Positions 9,288 to 18,109 of a DNA stretch of 64,000 nucleotides are shown here, one piece after another. The position numbers and the translations under genes are program-made. Within the stretch, counting starts at the first letter, position 1, and every line of letters starts with the position of its first letter. Origin of the DNA: Pseudomonadales bacterium (GTDB lineage: Bacteria; Pseudomonadota; Gammaproteobacteria; Pseudomonadales; Halieaceae); contig JACKNO010000005.1 of NCBI GenBank assembly GCA_024234815.1, positions 310,001 to 374,000 on the forward strand, in the 5' to 3' direction. The notes beneath the pieces were generated by a model that made no database searches, had not been told where the DNA came from, and was given only the letters and a program-made list of their open reading frames with translations.

Positions 9288-10217
9288 CTAGCGTCTGGTG
9301 CGACGGACGTAGCTGGAAGGATCAACCGGGCGGCCGTGCTTGTAAACCTCGTAATGCACGTGGGAACCGGTAGCGCGACCAGTGGAGCCTATCAGCGCTA
9401 TGGGGTCTCCCTTGTGCACCAGATCACCTGCGGCTACCAGGTTTTCTTTATTGTGGGCGTAGCGGGTAACGTAGCCGTCACCATGCGAAATTTCCACCAT
9501 GTTCCCATACCCGGCTTCGCGACCGGTCCAGGTAACGACGCCCGAGGCGACCGCGAGTACATCCGAACCGGCCTTACCCGCGAAATCGATGCCGGTGTGC
9601 ACGGATTTGCGTCCGGTGAACGGATCGGTGCGTGTGCCGTATGGCGAGGAAATCCAGCCCTTTCTGACCGGCAGCCCGGACACCCAAGTATCATCCGCCA
9701 GTTTGCGGTTCTGAAAGAGCGAGCCCAGAATGCCCAACTGCTCTTCGCGATCATCGAGACGGGCCCCGAACAGCTTGAGTTCGCTGCTCAGGTCAATGTT
9801 ACTGAAATCGACGTTGTATTCACCGGCCAACGGCCCGCCTACTGCCGGGGGCTGGCTGAAATCGAACTCGCCATCGCCGAGGTCGGCCATGGCAGTGAGG
9901 TGTTCGCCGAGGGCATCGAGGCGGGTCATTCTGGCCTGGAGTTCAGCGAGGTTGATGGTCAGCGCCTGCAACTTCAGTTCGGCGGCGTTCTGCAGGGCAT
10001 CAAAGCTGCTGGATTGCTTGTCCAGCCCTTCCTGTATGGTATCGAGGGCGGCACCGCGCACGGCGCTCGCGGCGCTCTCCTGACCGGCCAGATAGCCGAT
10101 AGCAATCATGCCGAGTGGAAAACCCAGACAACACAGGGATACAAGGGCTCGGGACCAGCGTCCCAGCTCGATAGACCGGGACCCCCCGTGCTTATCGCTA
10201 ATAAGAATTACTTTCAT
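9288..10217 (-). CDS. Membrane-anchored M23 (LytM) metallopeptidase
   Basis: A 309-residue protein with one N-terminal transmembrane segment (about residues 24-45), a middle region likely to form coiled coil (about 55-130), and a C-terminal LytM/M23 domain (about 190-305). The zinc ligands are visible as HTGIDF and HVHYEVY, so the fold looks catalytically competent rather than EnvC-like degenerate. Family knowledge points to peptidoglycan endopeptidase activity on the periplasmic side. It occupies the lpxC-secA interval where Pseudomonas also has an M23 protein. The exact substrate cannot be read from the sequence. Confidence 0.9.
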   Translation of the reverse strand: MKVILISDKHGGSRSIELGRWSRALVSLCCLGFPLGMIAIGYLAGQESAASAVRGAALDTIQEGLDKQSSSFDALQNAAELKLQALTINLAELQARMTRLDALGEHLTAMADLGDGEFDFSQPPAVGGPLAGEYNVDFSNIDLSSELKLFGARLDDREEQLGILGSLFQNRKLADDTWVSGLPVRKGWISSPYGTRTDPFTGRKSVHTGIDFAGKAGSDVLAVASGVVTWTGREAGYGNMVEISHGDGYVTRYAHNKENLVAAGDLVHKGDPIALIGSTGRATGSHVHYEVYKHGRPVDPSSYVRRTRR

Positions 10218-10327
10218 TTAAAATTGGCGAACGGCAGATTGGGTTGCGACTATGCCACAACCGGGGCGACAAATCCACGAACTCACGACCACCGGGTTGC
10301 CTCCACTTGCCCCTGCACAACCGCTCA

Positions 10328-11239
10328 TCAGCCCGCCGTCGCCGGCGCCATGGCGTAGCAGATTGGCGCCGGTGCCAATTCGCCAAACGTCACCATCTCC
10401 CAGGCATCGGGTTGGGCGATAAGGGCCCGCAGAGTGGCATTATTGAGCGCATGTCCTGATTTATAGGCCCGGAACTCGCCCAGCAGGCTGTGCCCCAACA
10501 GGTAGAGATCGCCCACCGCGTCAAGTACCTTGTGGCGCACAAACTCATCTTCAAAGCGCAGCCCGTCCTGGTTGAGGATTCGGTACTCGTCGACCACGAT
10601 CGCGTTATCGACACTTCCGCCCAAAGCCAGCCCCCGGGAGCGGAGGTATTCGATCTCGTGAATGAAACCGAAGGTCCTGGCACGGCTGAATCCCCGCACG
10701 AAGGAGGCGGTGGAAAAATCGAGTTCGCAGTGCGCCGTGCGATCCCGGAACACCGGATGGTCAAAATCGATGGTGAACGATACCTTGAAGCCATCGAACG
10801 GCAGCAGGCTGGCGACCTTGTCGCCATCTTCCACGGTGACCTTGCGCTTTATACGTACAAATTTCTTGGCTGCGGCCTGCTCGACAATACCGGCGGACTG
10901 GATGAGGAATACAAACGGGCCGGCACTGCCGTCCATGATCGGAACCTCGGGGGCACTGAGGTCGATGCGGGCGTTGTCAACGCCCAGCCCCGCCAGGGCC
11001 GAGAGCAGGTGCTCCACCGTCGATACCCTGTGTTCGCCCATTACCAGGGTAGTGGAGAGCGTTGTATCGCCCACATTCTCGGTGCGGGCGGGAAATTCCA
11101 CTGCCGGGTTGAGATCGACTCTGCGAAAGACGATCCCACTGTCCACCTTCGCGGGATGGAGGGTCATATAGACCTTCTCTCCCGTGTGCAGGCTGACCCC
11201 GGTCGCCTTGATCGAGTTCCGCAGTGTGCGCTGTCGCAT
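10328..11239 (-). CDS. lpxC: UDP-3-O-acyl-N-acetylglucosamine deacetylase LpxC
   Basis: Zinc amidase committing UDP-GlcNAc to lipid A. The chosen start MRQRTLRNSIKATGVSLHTG gives 303 residues, matching the E. coli 305; a longer open frame upstream crosses the ftsZ gap and is not family-like. Zinc-site residues are present in STVEHLLSALAGLG and HKVLDAVGDLYLLGH. It is the last classical dcw-linked gene after ftsZ. In E. coli its level is set by FtsH proteolysis through the C-terminal tail; here the tail ends in MAPATAG, small and hydrophobic, compatible with such control. Confidence 0.96.
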   Translation of the reverse strand: MRQRTLRNSIKATGVSLHTGEKVYMTLHPAKVDSGIVFRRVDLNPAVEFPARTENVGDTTLSTTLVMGEHRVSTVEHLLSALAGLGVDNARIDLSAPEVPIMDGSAGPFVFLIQSAGIVEQAAAKKFVRIKRKVTVEDGDKVASLLPFDGFKVSFTIDFDHPVFRDRTAHCELDFSTASFVRGFSRARTFGFIHEIEYLRSRGLALGGSVDNAIVVDEYRILNQDGLRFEDEFVRHKVLDAVGDLYLLGHSLLGEFRAYKSGHALNNATLRALIAQPDAWEMVTFGELAPAPICYAMAPATAG

Positions 11240-11284
11240 CCGAATCACTCCCAACCAATTGCAAGCATTTATTATTGGTCTTAA

Positions 11285-11304
11285 CCGCGGCAACAGGGCC
11301 GCGG
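11285..11304 (-). other. Hairpin between ftsZ and lpxC
   Basis: Seven-base arms CCGCGGC/GCCGCGG enclose a six-base loop in the 85-base ftsZ-lpxC gap. On the transcribed minus strand the hairpin is followed by TTAAGACC rather than a clean U-tract. An attenuator or RNA-processing site seems likelier than a full terminator. Confidence 0.35.
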
Positions 11305-11324
11305 GGTGCGCGACAGCTTGTTGC

Positions 11325-12491
11325 CTAATCGGCCTGGCGACGTAAAAACGCCGGAATATCGAAATATTCCTCACCACCTGCCTCAATGGCAAGGGCCTGA
11401 CCCGAGCCGGAACGCCCCGATTTGCGCATGGCTGTGGGACGTTCAAACTGGGCGTAATCCGGCTCGGAATCCACATCGGCAGATACCGCCGCCTTGGGAG
11501 CGGGCTCAACGACCTGCAAAGGCGCCCTGGCTGCCACGCTTCCCAGGCCTGTCGCCACTACCGTAACCCTGAGTTCGTCGCCCATCTCGGGATCGATTAC
11601 GGTACCTACGACCACGGTAGCATCTTCCGAGGCAAATTCCTCAACCGTGTCGCCAACTTCGGAAAACTCACCCAGTGAGAGATCGAGACCGGCGGTGATA
11701 TTCACCAGAATACCGCGAGCGCCCTGCAGGTCTACATCGTCCAGCAATGGGCTGTGGATAGCCCTTTCGGCGGCCTCACGGGCCCTGTTTTCTCCCCTGG
11801 CGCTGCCTGTTCCCATCATCGCCATGCCCATCTCAGACATCACGGTGCGCACATCGGCAAAGTCGACGTTGATCATCCCGGGCCTGATAATCAGGTCCGC
11901 TATACCCTGGACCGCTCCCAACAGTACATCATTGGCTTCTTTAAAGGCATCCAGCAGAGTGGTATTTTTCCCCAAAACGTCCAGCAGTTTTTCGTTGGGA
12001 ATGGTGATCAGGGAATCCACGTGCTGCTGCAGTTCAGCCACCCCATCCGCAGCGATACTCAGGCGTTTCTTGCCCTCGAAAGGAAACGGCCGGGTGACGA
12101 CCGCAACCGTGAGAATGCCGAGTTCCCGCGCGATCTCGGCAACCACTGGCGCGCCGCCGGTACCGGTGCCGCCACCCATGCCAGCGGTAATAAAGACCAT
12201 ATCCGCGCCGCGCAGGGCTTCCGCGATACGGTCGCGGTCTTCCATGGCCGCCGCCCGCCCGATCTCCGGGTTGGCGCCCGCGCCCAGGCCCTTGGTGATA
12301 TCCCCGCCCAGTTGTAATACCGTTTTGGACTGCACATCCGCCAGCGCCTGGGCGTCGGTATTGGCGCAGATGAAATCCACGCCTTCGACGTTATTGGCGA
12401 TCATGTGCTTGACGGCGTTACCACCACCACCGCCCACACCAATGACCTTGATGACGGCATTTGTAGGTATATTTTCTATGAGTTCAAACAT
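11325..12491 (-). CDS. ftsZ: Cell division GTPase FtsZ
   Basis: Tubulin homologue forming the Z ring. The 388-residue protein starts MFELIENIPTNAVIKVIG, with an AAGGGGAG ribosome binding site upstream; the few codons before this ATG are open but unneeded. The tubulin signature GGGTGTG follows MVFITAGM, near residues 104-110. The variable linker (about 320-365) leads to the conserved C-terminal peptide EEYFDIPAFLRRQAD that binds FtsA and ZipA. The gene lies 66 bases after ftsA. Confidence 0.97.
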   Translation of the reverse strand: MFELIENIPTNAVIKVIGVGGGGGNAVKHMIANNVEGVDFICANTDAQALADVQSKTVLQLGGDITKGLGAGANPEIGRAAAMEDRDRIAEALRGADMVFITAGMGGGTGTGGAPVVAEIARELGILTVAVVTRPFPFEGKKRLSIAADGVAELQQHVDSLITIPNEKLLDVLGKNTTLLDAFKEANDVLLGAVQGIADLIIRPGMINVDFADVRTVMSEMGMAMMGTGSARGENRAREAAERAIHSPLLDDVDLQGARGILVNITAGLDLSLGEFSEVGDTVEEFASEDATVVVGTVIDPEMGDELRVTVVATGLGSVAARAPLQVVEPAPKAAVSADVDSEPDYAQFERPTAMRKSGRSGSGQALAIEAGGEEYFDIPAFLRRQAD

Positions 12492-12557
12492 GGCCTTGCT
12501 CCCCTTGATATTGAGATGCCGCACTCGCGCACGGCGTTCTTGCTACTTAAACAACAA

Positions 12558-13799
12558 CTAAAAATTGCTCTGCAACCAGGTTTTGGCCCGGCTGAAGAGT
12601 CCCTCACCTGACGCGCTGGATTTGCTGGAAACCCCTGCGCTCGCCTCCTGGTTGTGCTCTGCGCCGTACAACAGCAATCCGACACTGGTGGCGTATATCG
12701 GGTTGCGCACGATATCGTTCAGGCCCTGTACGTTCTGGGGATAGCCCACCCGCACAGGCATGTGGAAGATCTCCTCCGCCAGTTCCACCACCCCTTCCAT
12801 CTTCGAGGTGCCGCCGGTGAGCACTACGCCCGCCGGTACCAGGTCTTCATAGCCACTGCGCCTCAGCTCCGCCTGCACCAGTGTGAAAAGCTCGTCATAG
12901 CGCGGCTCCACCACTTCCGCCAGGGACTGGCGGGACAGGTCGCGAGGCGGGCGATCACCCACGCTGGGTACCTTGATTGATTCATCGGCCCCGGCCAGTT
13001 GCGTGAGCGCGCAGGCGTAGCGAATCTTGATCTCTTCCGCATGCTGGGTAGGAGTGCGCAGGGCCATCGCGATGTCATTGGTCACCTGGTCGCCGGCAAT
13101 CGGGATGACCCCGGTGTGGCGAATGGAGCCGTCGGTGAAAATTGCGATGTCGGTAGTGCCGCCGCCGATGTCCACCAGGCAGACTCCCAACTCGCGCTCG
13201 TCATCGGTCAGCACCGAATAACTGGATGCCAGCTGTTCGAGGATGATTTCCTCGACCTCGAGACCGCAGCGCCGGATGCACTTCTCGATGTTCTGGGCGG
13301 CATTCACGGCACAGGTCACCAGGTGAACCTTCGCCTCCAGCCTCACCCCTGACATTCCCAGGGGCTCCTTTATCCCTTCCTGGTTGTCGATGACATACTC
13401 CTGGGGAAGGATGTGCAGAATCTTCTGATCCGCGGGGATGGCTACGGCCTGGGCCGCATCGATCACTCTCTCCAGGTCGAGGCTGTAAACCTCCCGATCC
13501 TTGATCGCGACAATGCCGTGGGAGTTCAGGCTGCGGATATGGCTGCCGGCGATGCCGACATACACCGAGTGAATCTGGCAGCCCGCCATCAACTCGGCTT
13601 CTTCCACCGCGCGCTGGATCGACTGCACCGTAGACTCGATATTGACGACCACCCCTTTTTTCATTCCCTTGGAAGGATTGGAGCCGATACCCACTATCTC
13701 GACCCGACCCTCAGGATCGATTTCCCCTACGATGGCGACTACCTTGGATGTCCCGATATCCAGGCCGACGATCATTTTTTTGTCGCGTACGCTGCCCAT
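12558..13799 (-). CDS. ftsA: Cell division protein FtsA
   Basis: Actin-like ATPase that tethers FtsZ to the inner membrane. The 413 residues include the phosphate-1 loop VGLDIGTSKV, a 1C-type insert rather than the standard actin subdomain, and phosphate-2 CLVDIGGGTTDIAIF. The C-terminal amphipathic membrane-targeting helix EGLFSRAKTWLQSNF is preceded by a Ser-rich linker. It begins 21 bases after ftsQ. Confidence 0.97.
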   Translation of the reverse strand: MGSVRDKKMIVGLDIGTSKVVAIVGEIDPEGRVEIVGIGSNPSKGMKKGVVVNIESTVQSIQRAVEEAELMAGCQIHSVYVGIAGSHIRSLNSHGIVAIKDREVYSLDLERVIDAAQAVAIPADQKILHILPQEYVIDNQEGIKEPLGMSGVRLEAKVHLVTCAVNAAQNIEKCIRRCGLEVEEIILEQLASSYSVLTDDERELGVCLVDIGGGTTDIAIFTDGSIRHTGVIPIAGDQVTNDIAMALRTPTQHAEEIKIRYACALTQLAGADESIKVPSVGDRPPRDLSRQSLAEVVEPRYDELFTLVQAELRRSGYEDLVPAGVVLTGGTSKMEGVVELAEEIFHMPVRVGYPQNVQGLNDIVRNPIYATSVGLLLYGAEHNQEASAGVSSKSSASGEGLFSRAKTWLQSNF

Positions 13800-13820
13800 G
13801 GCAGTGTCTCTCCTGTGCTG

Positions 13821-14669
13821 CTAGTTATTAGCCAATACGCCGGCCAGTTCGGCCGGCTGGGTGAAGGTCACCGCAATGCCCTTTTGGTAGCGCAAGTCCA
13901 CCCGCTCCACCTCCGCCGCCCTGGCGGCGAGTTCAGTGCGGTAGATCGCCACGAATCGGTGCATGCGTTCCAGAAAGTTCTCGCTGCCCAGCAGCAGGAC
14001 CATCCCGCCATTCAATACCACCTCGACCTGGCCGCGCTCATCCTCGGTCAATTGCGCCACTGACAGGTGAAGAGGTTCCAGTATCTCCACCAGCCGCTGG
14101 TAACCCGCCACCAGCGCACGCGTGTCACCCACCGGGCTCTGCAGGCGCGGCAGGTTCTGCCAATCCTCACTGTTTTCGGACTGGAAGACGCCGCCCTCAT
14201 GATTCAGAAAACCGCTTTCACCCCAGCGCGCGATCGGCAATTGCTCTACGACGTTGATCTCCAGGGCATTCGGCCAACGGCGCTGCACCGTGGCCCGGTA
14301 GATCCAGGGCAGCTCTTCCAACTGGGCCCGTATGCGCTGCAGGTCCGCCCCCAGGAACCCGCCGACGAGCGCCGGCTGTATCAGGTCCTCCACCACCTCG
14401 GGGCGGGTGTGTTCCAGCTCGCCGGTGACGATAATGTGCTGGACAGGAATGGCCTGCAGTGCGAGATAGGCCTGCAGGCCCGCGACCAGGACAACACCGG
14501 CTGCGATAATAATGATGAGGCGGTTGAGCCAGGCCGAAGGCTGGCGCGGCACGTTTGCGGCCGGCGCCTTCCGTGTCGCCCCCTTAACCGGCTTGCGACT
14601 GTTTCCCGCGGGAACCCGGCTGCGACTGCTGGGCGGCGATGTTCTGTCGCGCCTGATCACTGACTCCAC
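13821..14669 (-). CDS. ftsQ: Cell division protein FtsQ
   Basis: Bitopic divisome protein of 282 residues linking early and late assembly through FtsB/FtsL. A basic cytoplasmic tail of about 48 residues, one transmembrane helix (about 49-70), a POTRA domain (IPVQHIIVTGELEHTRPEVV) and a beta domain are visible in order. The first in-frame codon is GTG at 14669, with an AGGCGG-like sequence before it; a second GTG three codons in is also possible. The start overlaps the ddlB end by 13 bases. Confidence 0.93.
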   Translation of the reverse strand: MESVIRRDRTSPPSSRSRVPAGNSRKPVKGATRKAPAANVPRQPSAWLNRLIIIIAAGVVLVAGLQAYLALQAIPVQHIIVTGELEHTRPEVVEDLIQPALVGGFLGADLQRIRAQLEELPWIYRATVQRRWPNALEINVVEQLPIARWGESGFLNHEGGVFQSENSEDWQNLPRLQSPVGDTRALVAGYQRLVEILEPLHLSVAQLTEDERGQVEVVLNGGMVLLLGSENFLERMHRFVAIYRTELAARAAEVERVDLRYQKGIAVTFTQPAELAGVLANN

Positions 14670-15583
14670 CCCGCCTGGCTCAACTCCAGGATGCGACTGA
14701 CCAGCGACGGAATATCGATTCCCGCCGCGCGGGCCGCCATCGGCACCAGGCTGTGGGAGGTCATGCCGGGAATGGTATTCACCTCGAGCACGTAAAATTC
14801 GCCCGCCTGGCTGCGCATGATGTCCACCCTTCCCCAGACGGCGCAGCCCAGCGACCGGAAAGCCTGCAGGGCCAGCGCACCCAGGCGGGCCTCATCTTCC
14901 GCTGTCAATCCGCTGGGGCAGTGATAGCGGGTTTCGTCGGACAGGTATTTGGCGTCGTAGTCGTAAAACTCGTTGTCTGTCTCCATCCGGATCGAGGGCA
15001 GGACCTGATCGCCGAGGATGGCCACGGTGTATTCGGGGCCATCGATAAACTGTTCGGCAATCACCCCGCCACCATACTGGCTGGCGGTATGGAAGGCCTT
15101 TTCCAGCGCCTCTGCGCTGGCAGCCGAGGTCATACCGATACTGGAACCCTCGCAAGTTGGCTTTACGAACACCTTGCCCAGGTCATCGATTACAGCCTGC
15201 CAGTCGGTCTCGCCCGTGAGCCGCACGAAGCCCCCTGTGGACAGGCCGATACCCTGCCACAGCTGCTTGCAACGCAACTTGTCCATTGCCAGTGCCGAGC
15301 CCAGCACCCGCGACCCGGTGTAAGGTATTTTCAGGGCCTGCAACGCGCCCTGCATAATGCCGTCTTCGCCGCCAGGTCCATGCAGCGCGATAAAGGCGAA
15401 GGACACGCCCTGCAACTGCGCGATCCAGTTCGGCTCCGCCGGATCGACCGGCCGCACCTCAAAACCCGCTTCTCGCAATCCTTCTATGACAGTCTTCCCA
15501 CTGGCCAGCGATACTTCCCGCTCTGCCGAGTTGCCACCCAACAGGACCGCAATCACTGTTGACCGCACCGCATCCAGGCTCAT
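14657..15583 (-). CDS. ddlB: D-alanine--D-alanine ligase
   Basis: ATP-grasp enzyme making the D-Ala-D-Ala dipeptide for lipid II. It has 308 residues. VLLGGNSAEREVSLASG at the N-terminus, the EGSSIGM loop and the terminal LEVNTIPGMTSHSLVP motif with metal ligands are present. It is interleaved between murC (four-base ATGA overlap) and ftsQ (13-base overlap), so its expression is tied to the division cluster. Confidence 0.96.
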   Translation of the reverse strand: MSLDAVRSTVIAVLLGGNSAEREVSLASGKTVIEGLREAGFEVRPVDPAEPNWIAQLQGVSFAFIALHGPGGEDGIMQGALQALKIPYTGSRVLGSALAMDKLRCKQLWQGIGLSTGGFVRLTGETDWQAVIDDLGKVFVKPTCEGSSIGMTSAASAEALEKAFHTASQYGGGVIAEQFIDGPEYTVAILGDQVLPSIRMETDNEFYDYDAKYLSDETRYHCPSGLTAEDEARLGALALQAFRSLGCAVWGRVDIMRSQAGEFYVLEVNTIPGMTSHSLVPMAARAAGIDIPSLVSRILELSQAGWSQ

Positions 15584-17019
15584 TGTCCCTGCTCCTGAAG
15601 AAAATCCATCGTCGCCAGTTCCTGGGCCAGCCGACCGATATTGCCCGCACCCTGGGTGATCACCACGTCACCCTCACCCACCACGCCGCACAGGACGGCC
15701 GCTACATCTTCAATCTGCTCGACAAAAATCGGTTCGAGCTGGCCGCGCTGACGGATGCTGCGCGCCAGGCTGCGACTGTCGGCCCCGGCGATCGGGGCCT
15801 CGCCCGCGGCGTAGACATCCAGCAGCAGCAGCACGTCGCAACGCGACAGCACCGCCACAAAGTCCTCATACAAATCCCGCGTACGCGTGTAGCGATGGGG
15901 CTGGTAAATCATCACCACCCGCTGTCCCGGCCAGACCTGGCGCGAGGATTCAAGCGTCGCCCTGACCTCGGTGGGATGGTGTCCGTAATCATCGACCAGG
16001 AAAGCTTTGCCACCCGGCAGCCGCAGTTCGCCCATACCCGTGAAGCGGCGTCCAACGCCGCTGAAACTGGACAGACCGCGCTGAATAGCGCCGTCCTCGA
16101 GACCCTCGTCACCGGCGACGGCCACCGCGGCGGTGGCGTTGAGCACATTGTGCGTACCCGGCATGTTAAGCGTCAGCTTGAGCGCAGCCTGCCCGCCGGG
16201 CCTGTGCACCACGAAATGAGTGGCCAGGCCCGCCTTTTCCAGCTGGTCGATGCGGTAGTCGGCATCCTCCGCGAAACCATAGGTGATGACCTGCCGGGTT
16301 ACTTCCGGCAGCATTTCCCTGACCACCGGGTCGTCGATGCACATCACCGCCACACCGTAGAAAGGCAAGTTGTGCAGGAACTCAAGGTAGGTTCGGCGCA
16401 ACTGCGAAAAATCGCCGCCGTAGGTGTCCATGTGGTCCGCTTCAATGTTGGTGACCACGGTCACCATAGGCTGCAAATGGAGAAAGGAGGCATCGCTCTC
16501 GTCCGCTTCCGCGATCAGGAAGCGGCTGGCGCCAAGCTGCGCGTTACTGCCGACGCTATTGACCAGTCCGCCGATTACAAAGGTGGGGTCGAGGCCGGCC
16601 TCGCCGAATATGTGCGCGATCAGGCTGGTGGTGGTGGTCTTGCCATGGGTGCCGGCTACGGCGATACCGTGGCGGTAACGCATCAGTTCCGCCAGCATCT
16701 CGGCCCTGGGCACCACGGGTATTCGGGCGGCGCGAGCGGCGAGCACTTCGGGGTTGAGTTCGTCCACGGCACTGGAGCTGACAACCACGTCGGCATTTCC
16801 CACATTGCCCTCGGCGTGGCCGACATGAAACCTGACTCCCTTTGCCTCCAGCCGCTGGGTGACCGCACTGGCTCGAAGGTCGGAGCCGGAGACCTGGTAG
16901 CCGAGATTCACCAGGACCTCGGCGATACCGCTCATACCCGCCCCGCCGACACCGATCATGTGTATGCGGCGAATTCTGCGCATCTCGGGAACCGCGTAGG
17001 CGTTGCGTTCATTGAGCAT
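15580..17019 (-). CDS. murC: UDP-N-acetylmuramate--L-alanine ligase MurC
   Basis: Adds L-Ala to UDP-MurNAc, the first amino acid of the stem peptide. Its 479 residues contain the N-terminal Rossmann motif HMIGVGGAGMSGIAEVL, the P-loop GTHGKTTTTSL and the C-terminal Mur ligase domain with DDYGHHPTEV. The start overlaps the murG end by 11 bases. murB, which follows murC in some relatives, is not in this cluster. Confidence 0.96.
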   Translation of the reverse strand: MLNERNAYAVPEMRRIRRIHMIGVGGAGMSGIAEVLVNLGYQVSGSDLRASAVTQRLEAKGVRFHVGHAEGNVGNADVVVSSSAVDELNPEVLAARAARIPVVPRAEMLAELMRYRHGIAVAGTHGKTTTTSLIAHIFGEAGLDPTFVIGGLVNSVGSNAQLGASRFLIAEADESDASFLHLQPMVTVVTNIEADHMDTYGGDFSQLRRTYLEFLHNLPFYGVAVMCIDDPVVREMLPEVTRQVITYGFAEDADYRIDQLEKAGLATHFVVHRPGGQAALKLTLNMPGTHNVLNATAAVAVAGDEGLEDGAIQRGLSSFSGVGRRFTGMGELRLPGGKAFLVDDYGHHPTEVRATLESSRQVWPGQRVVMIYQPHRYTRTRDLYEDFVAVLSRCDVLLLLDVYAAGEAPIAGADSRSLARSIRQRGQLEPIFVEQIEDVAAVLCGVVGEGDVVITQGAGNIGRLAQELATMDFLQEQGQ

Positions 17020-18109
17020 GGATCAACTCCTCGCAACAATCGCTCACCCGCTCGGCGGCATCGGGGGTCGCTACCGCGGACGCTGCCGCCGACATCTTCT
17101 GCAGCATGCCGGGATGGGCCAGGTAGCCCTGCAGCGAAGCCACCAGCGCTGCCACGCTCATGTCGGACTGGCGCAGCAGCACGGCTGCGCCACTGTCGCT
17201 CAGGAAACGCGCATTGGCACTCTGGTGATCATCGATTGCGTGAGGCAGCGGCACCAGGATCGAGGGGCAGCCCATTATGGCCAACTCGGATACCGTCAAG
17301 GCACCGGCCCGGCACAGTACCAGGTCCGCCCAGCCATAGGCCGCAGCCATGTCCTCGATAAAAGGGACAACCCGCGCGCCCGTTTCCAGAAGATCGCCGT
17401 AACTGGTTGTCACAGCGGCGACATGCGCATCCCCGGTCTGGTGCCACACATCCAGCTGACTACCAGTGTCGCGCAAGGCCCGCAAAGTATCGGGCACAAC
17501 CTGGTTTATAGGTTGCGCACCGAGGCTGCCCCCCAGCACCAGCAAACGCAGCGGCCGCTGACCGGCGTAATCGTAATGCCGCGCGGCAGCGGCCTCGATC
17601 AGCGCGCGGCGCACGGGGTTGCCAAGTACGATATGCCGAATCTTGTCCGTGAAAGCTCCGGGGAACGCCGCAACCACCCGCGCGGCCAGCGGTGCCAGCA
17701 AGCGATTGGTGGTTCCGGCGATCGCGTTCTGCTCGTGAATAAGCAGGGGTTTGCGCAGCATCCAGGCCGCCACGCCGGCCGGCCCCGCGACATAACCTCC
17801 CATGCCCACCACACACGCCGGCGCCAGCCGATATAACAGGCACATGGCCTGCACCGAGGCGAGCGCGAGAAACCAGAGGCCGAGCACTTTGTCCCAGATT
17901 GACTTGCCGCGCACACCCCGCACAGGCAGGCAGTGCAGGGTGATACCGGCGGCCGGCACCACGCGGTGCTCGAGCCCACGGGTGGTGCCCACCCATTCAA
18001 CCCGCAGACCGCGCGCCTGCAATTCGCTGGCAACCGCCAGGGCGGGATAAACATGGCCACCTGTGCCGCCAGCGGTCATCAGCACCAATGGCGCGGGAGT
18101 CGTCGTCAT
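17009..18109 (-). CDS. murG: Lipid II synthase MurG (GT28)
   Basis: Peripheral inner-membrane glycosyltransferase adding GlcNAc to lipid I. The start MTTTPAPLVLMTAGGTGGHV (366 residues) overlaps the ftsW stop by four bases. The GGTGGHV glycine-rich loop and a second, VLGGSLGAQPIN, define the two Rossmann domains. CRAGALTVSELAIMG is the UDP-GlcNAc site. The open frame extends another 45 codons upstream, but those codons lie inside ftsW in a different frame. Confidence 0.96.
   Translation of the reverse strand: MTTTPAPLVLMTAGGTGGHVYPALAVASELQARGLRVEWVGTTRGLEHRVVPAAGITLHCLPVRGVRGKSIWDKVLGLWFLALASVQAMCLLYRLAPACVVGMGGYVAGPAGVAAWMLRKPLLIHEQNAIAGTTNRLLAPLAARVVAAFPGAFTDKIRHIVLGNPVRRALIEAAAARHYDYAGQRPLRLLVLGGSLGAQPINQVVPDTLRALRDTGSQLDVWHQTGDAHVAAVTTSYGDLLETGARVVPFIEDMAAAYGWADLVLCRAGALTVSELAIMGCPSILVPLPHAIDDHQSANARFLSDSGAAVLLRQSDMSVAALVASLQGYLAHPGMLQKMSAAASAVATPDAAERVSDCCEELIHAQ

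Noticed and set aside
10198..10386. Open frame of 62 codons between lpxC and the M23 gene, considered as the DUF721 protein found near secA in some relatives
   Set aside because: Very Arg/Trp-rich, no DUF721 features, overlaps both flanking genes.
15559..17361. Long plus-strand open frame of 600 codons opposite murC and murG
   Set aside because: It lies entirely antisense to two certain Mur genes, has no ribosome binding site or recognisable domain, and is Arg/His/Gly-rich as expected for a GC-rich shadow frame.
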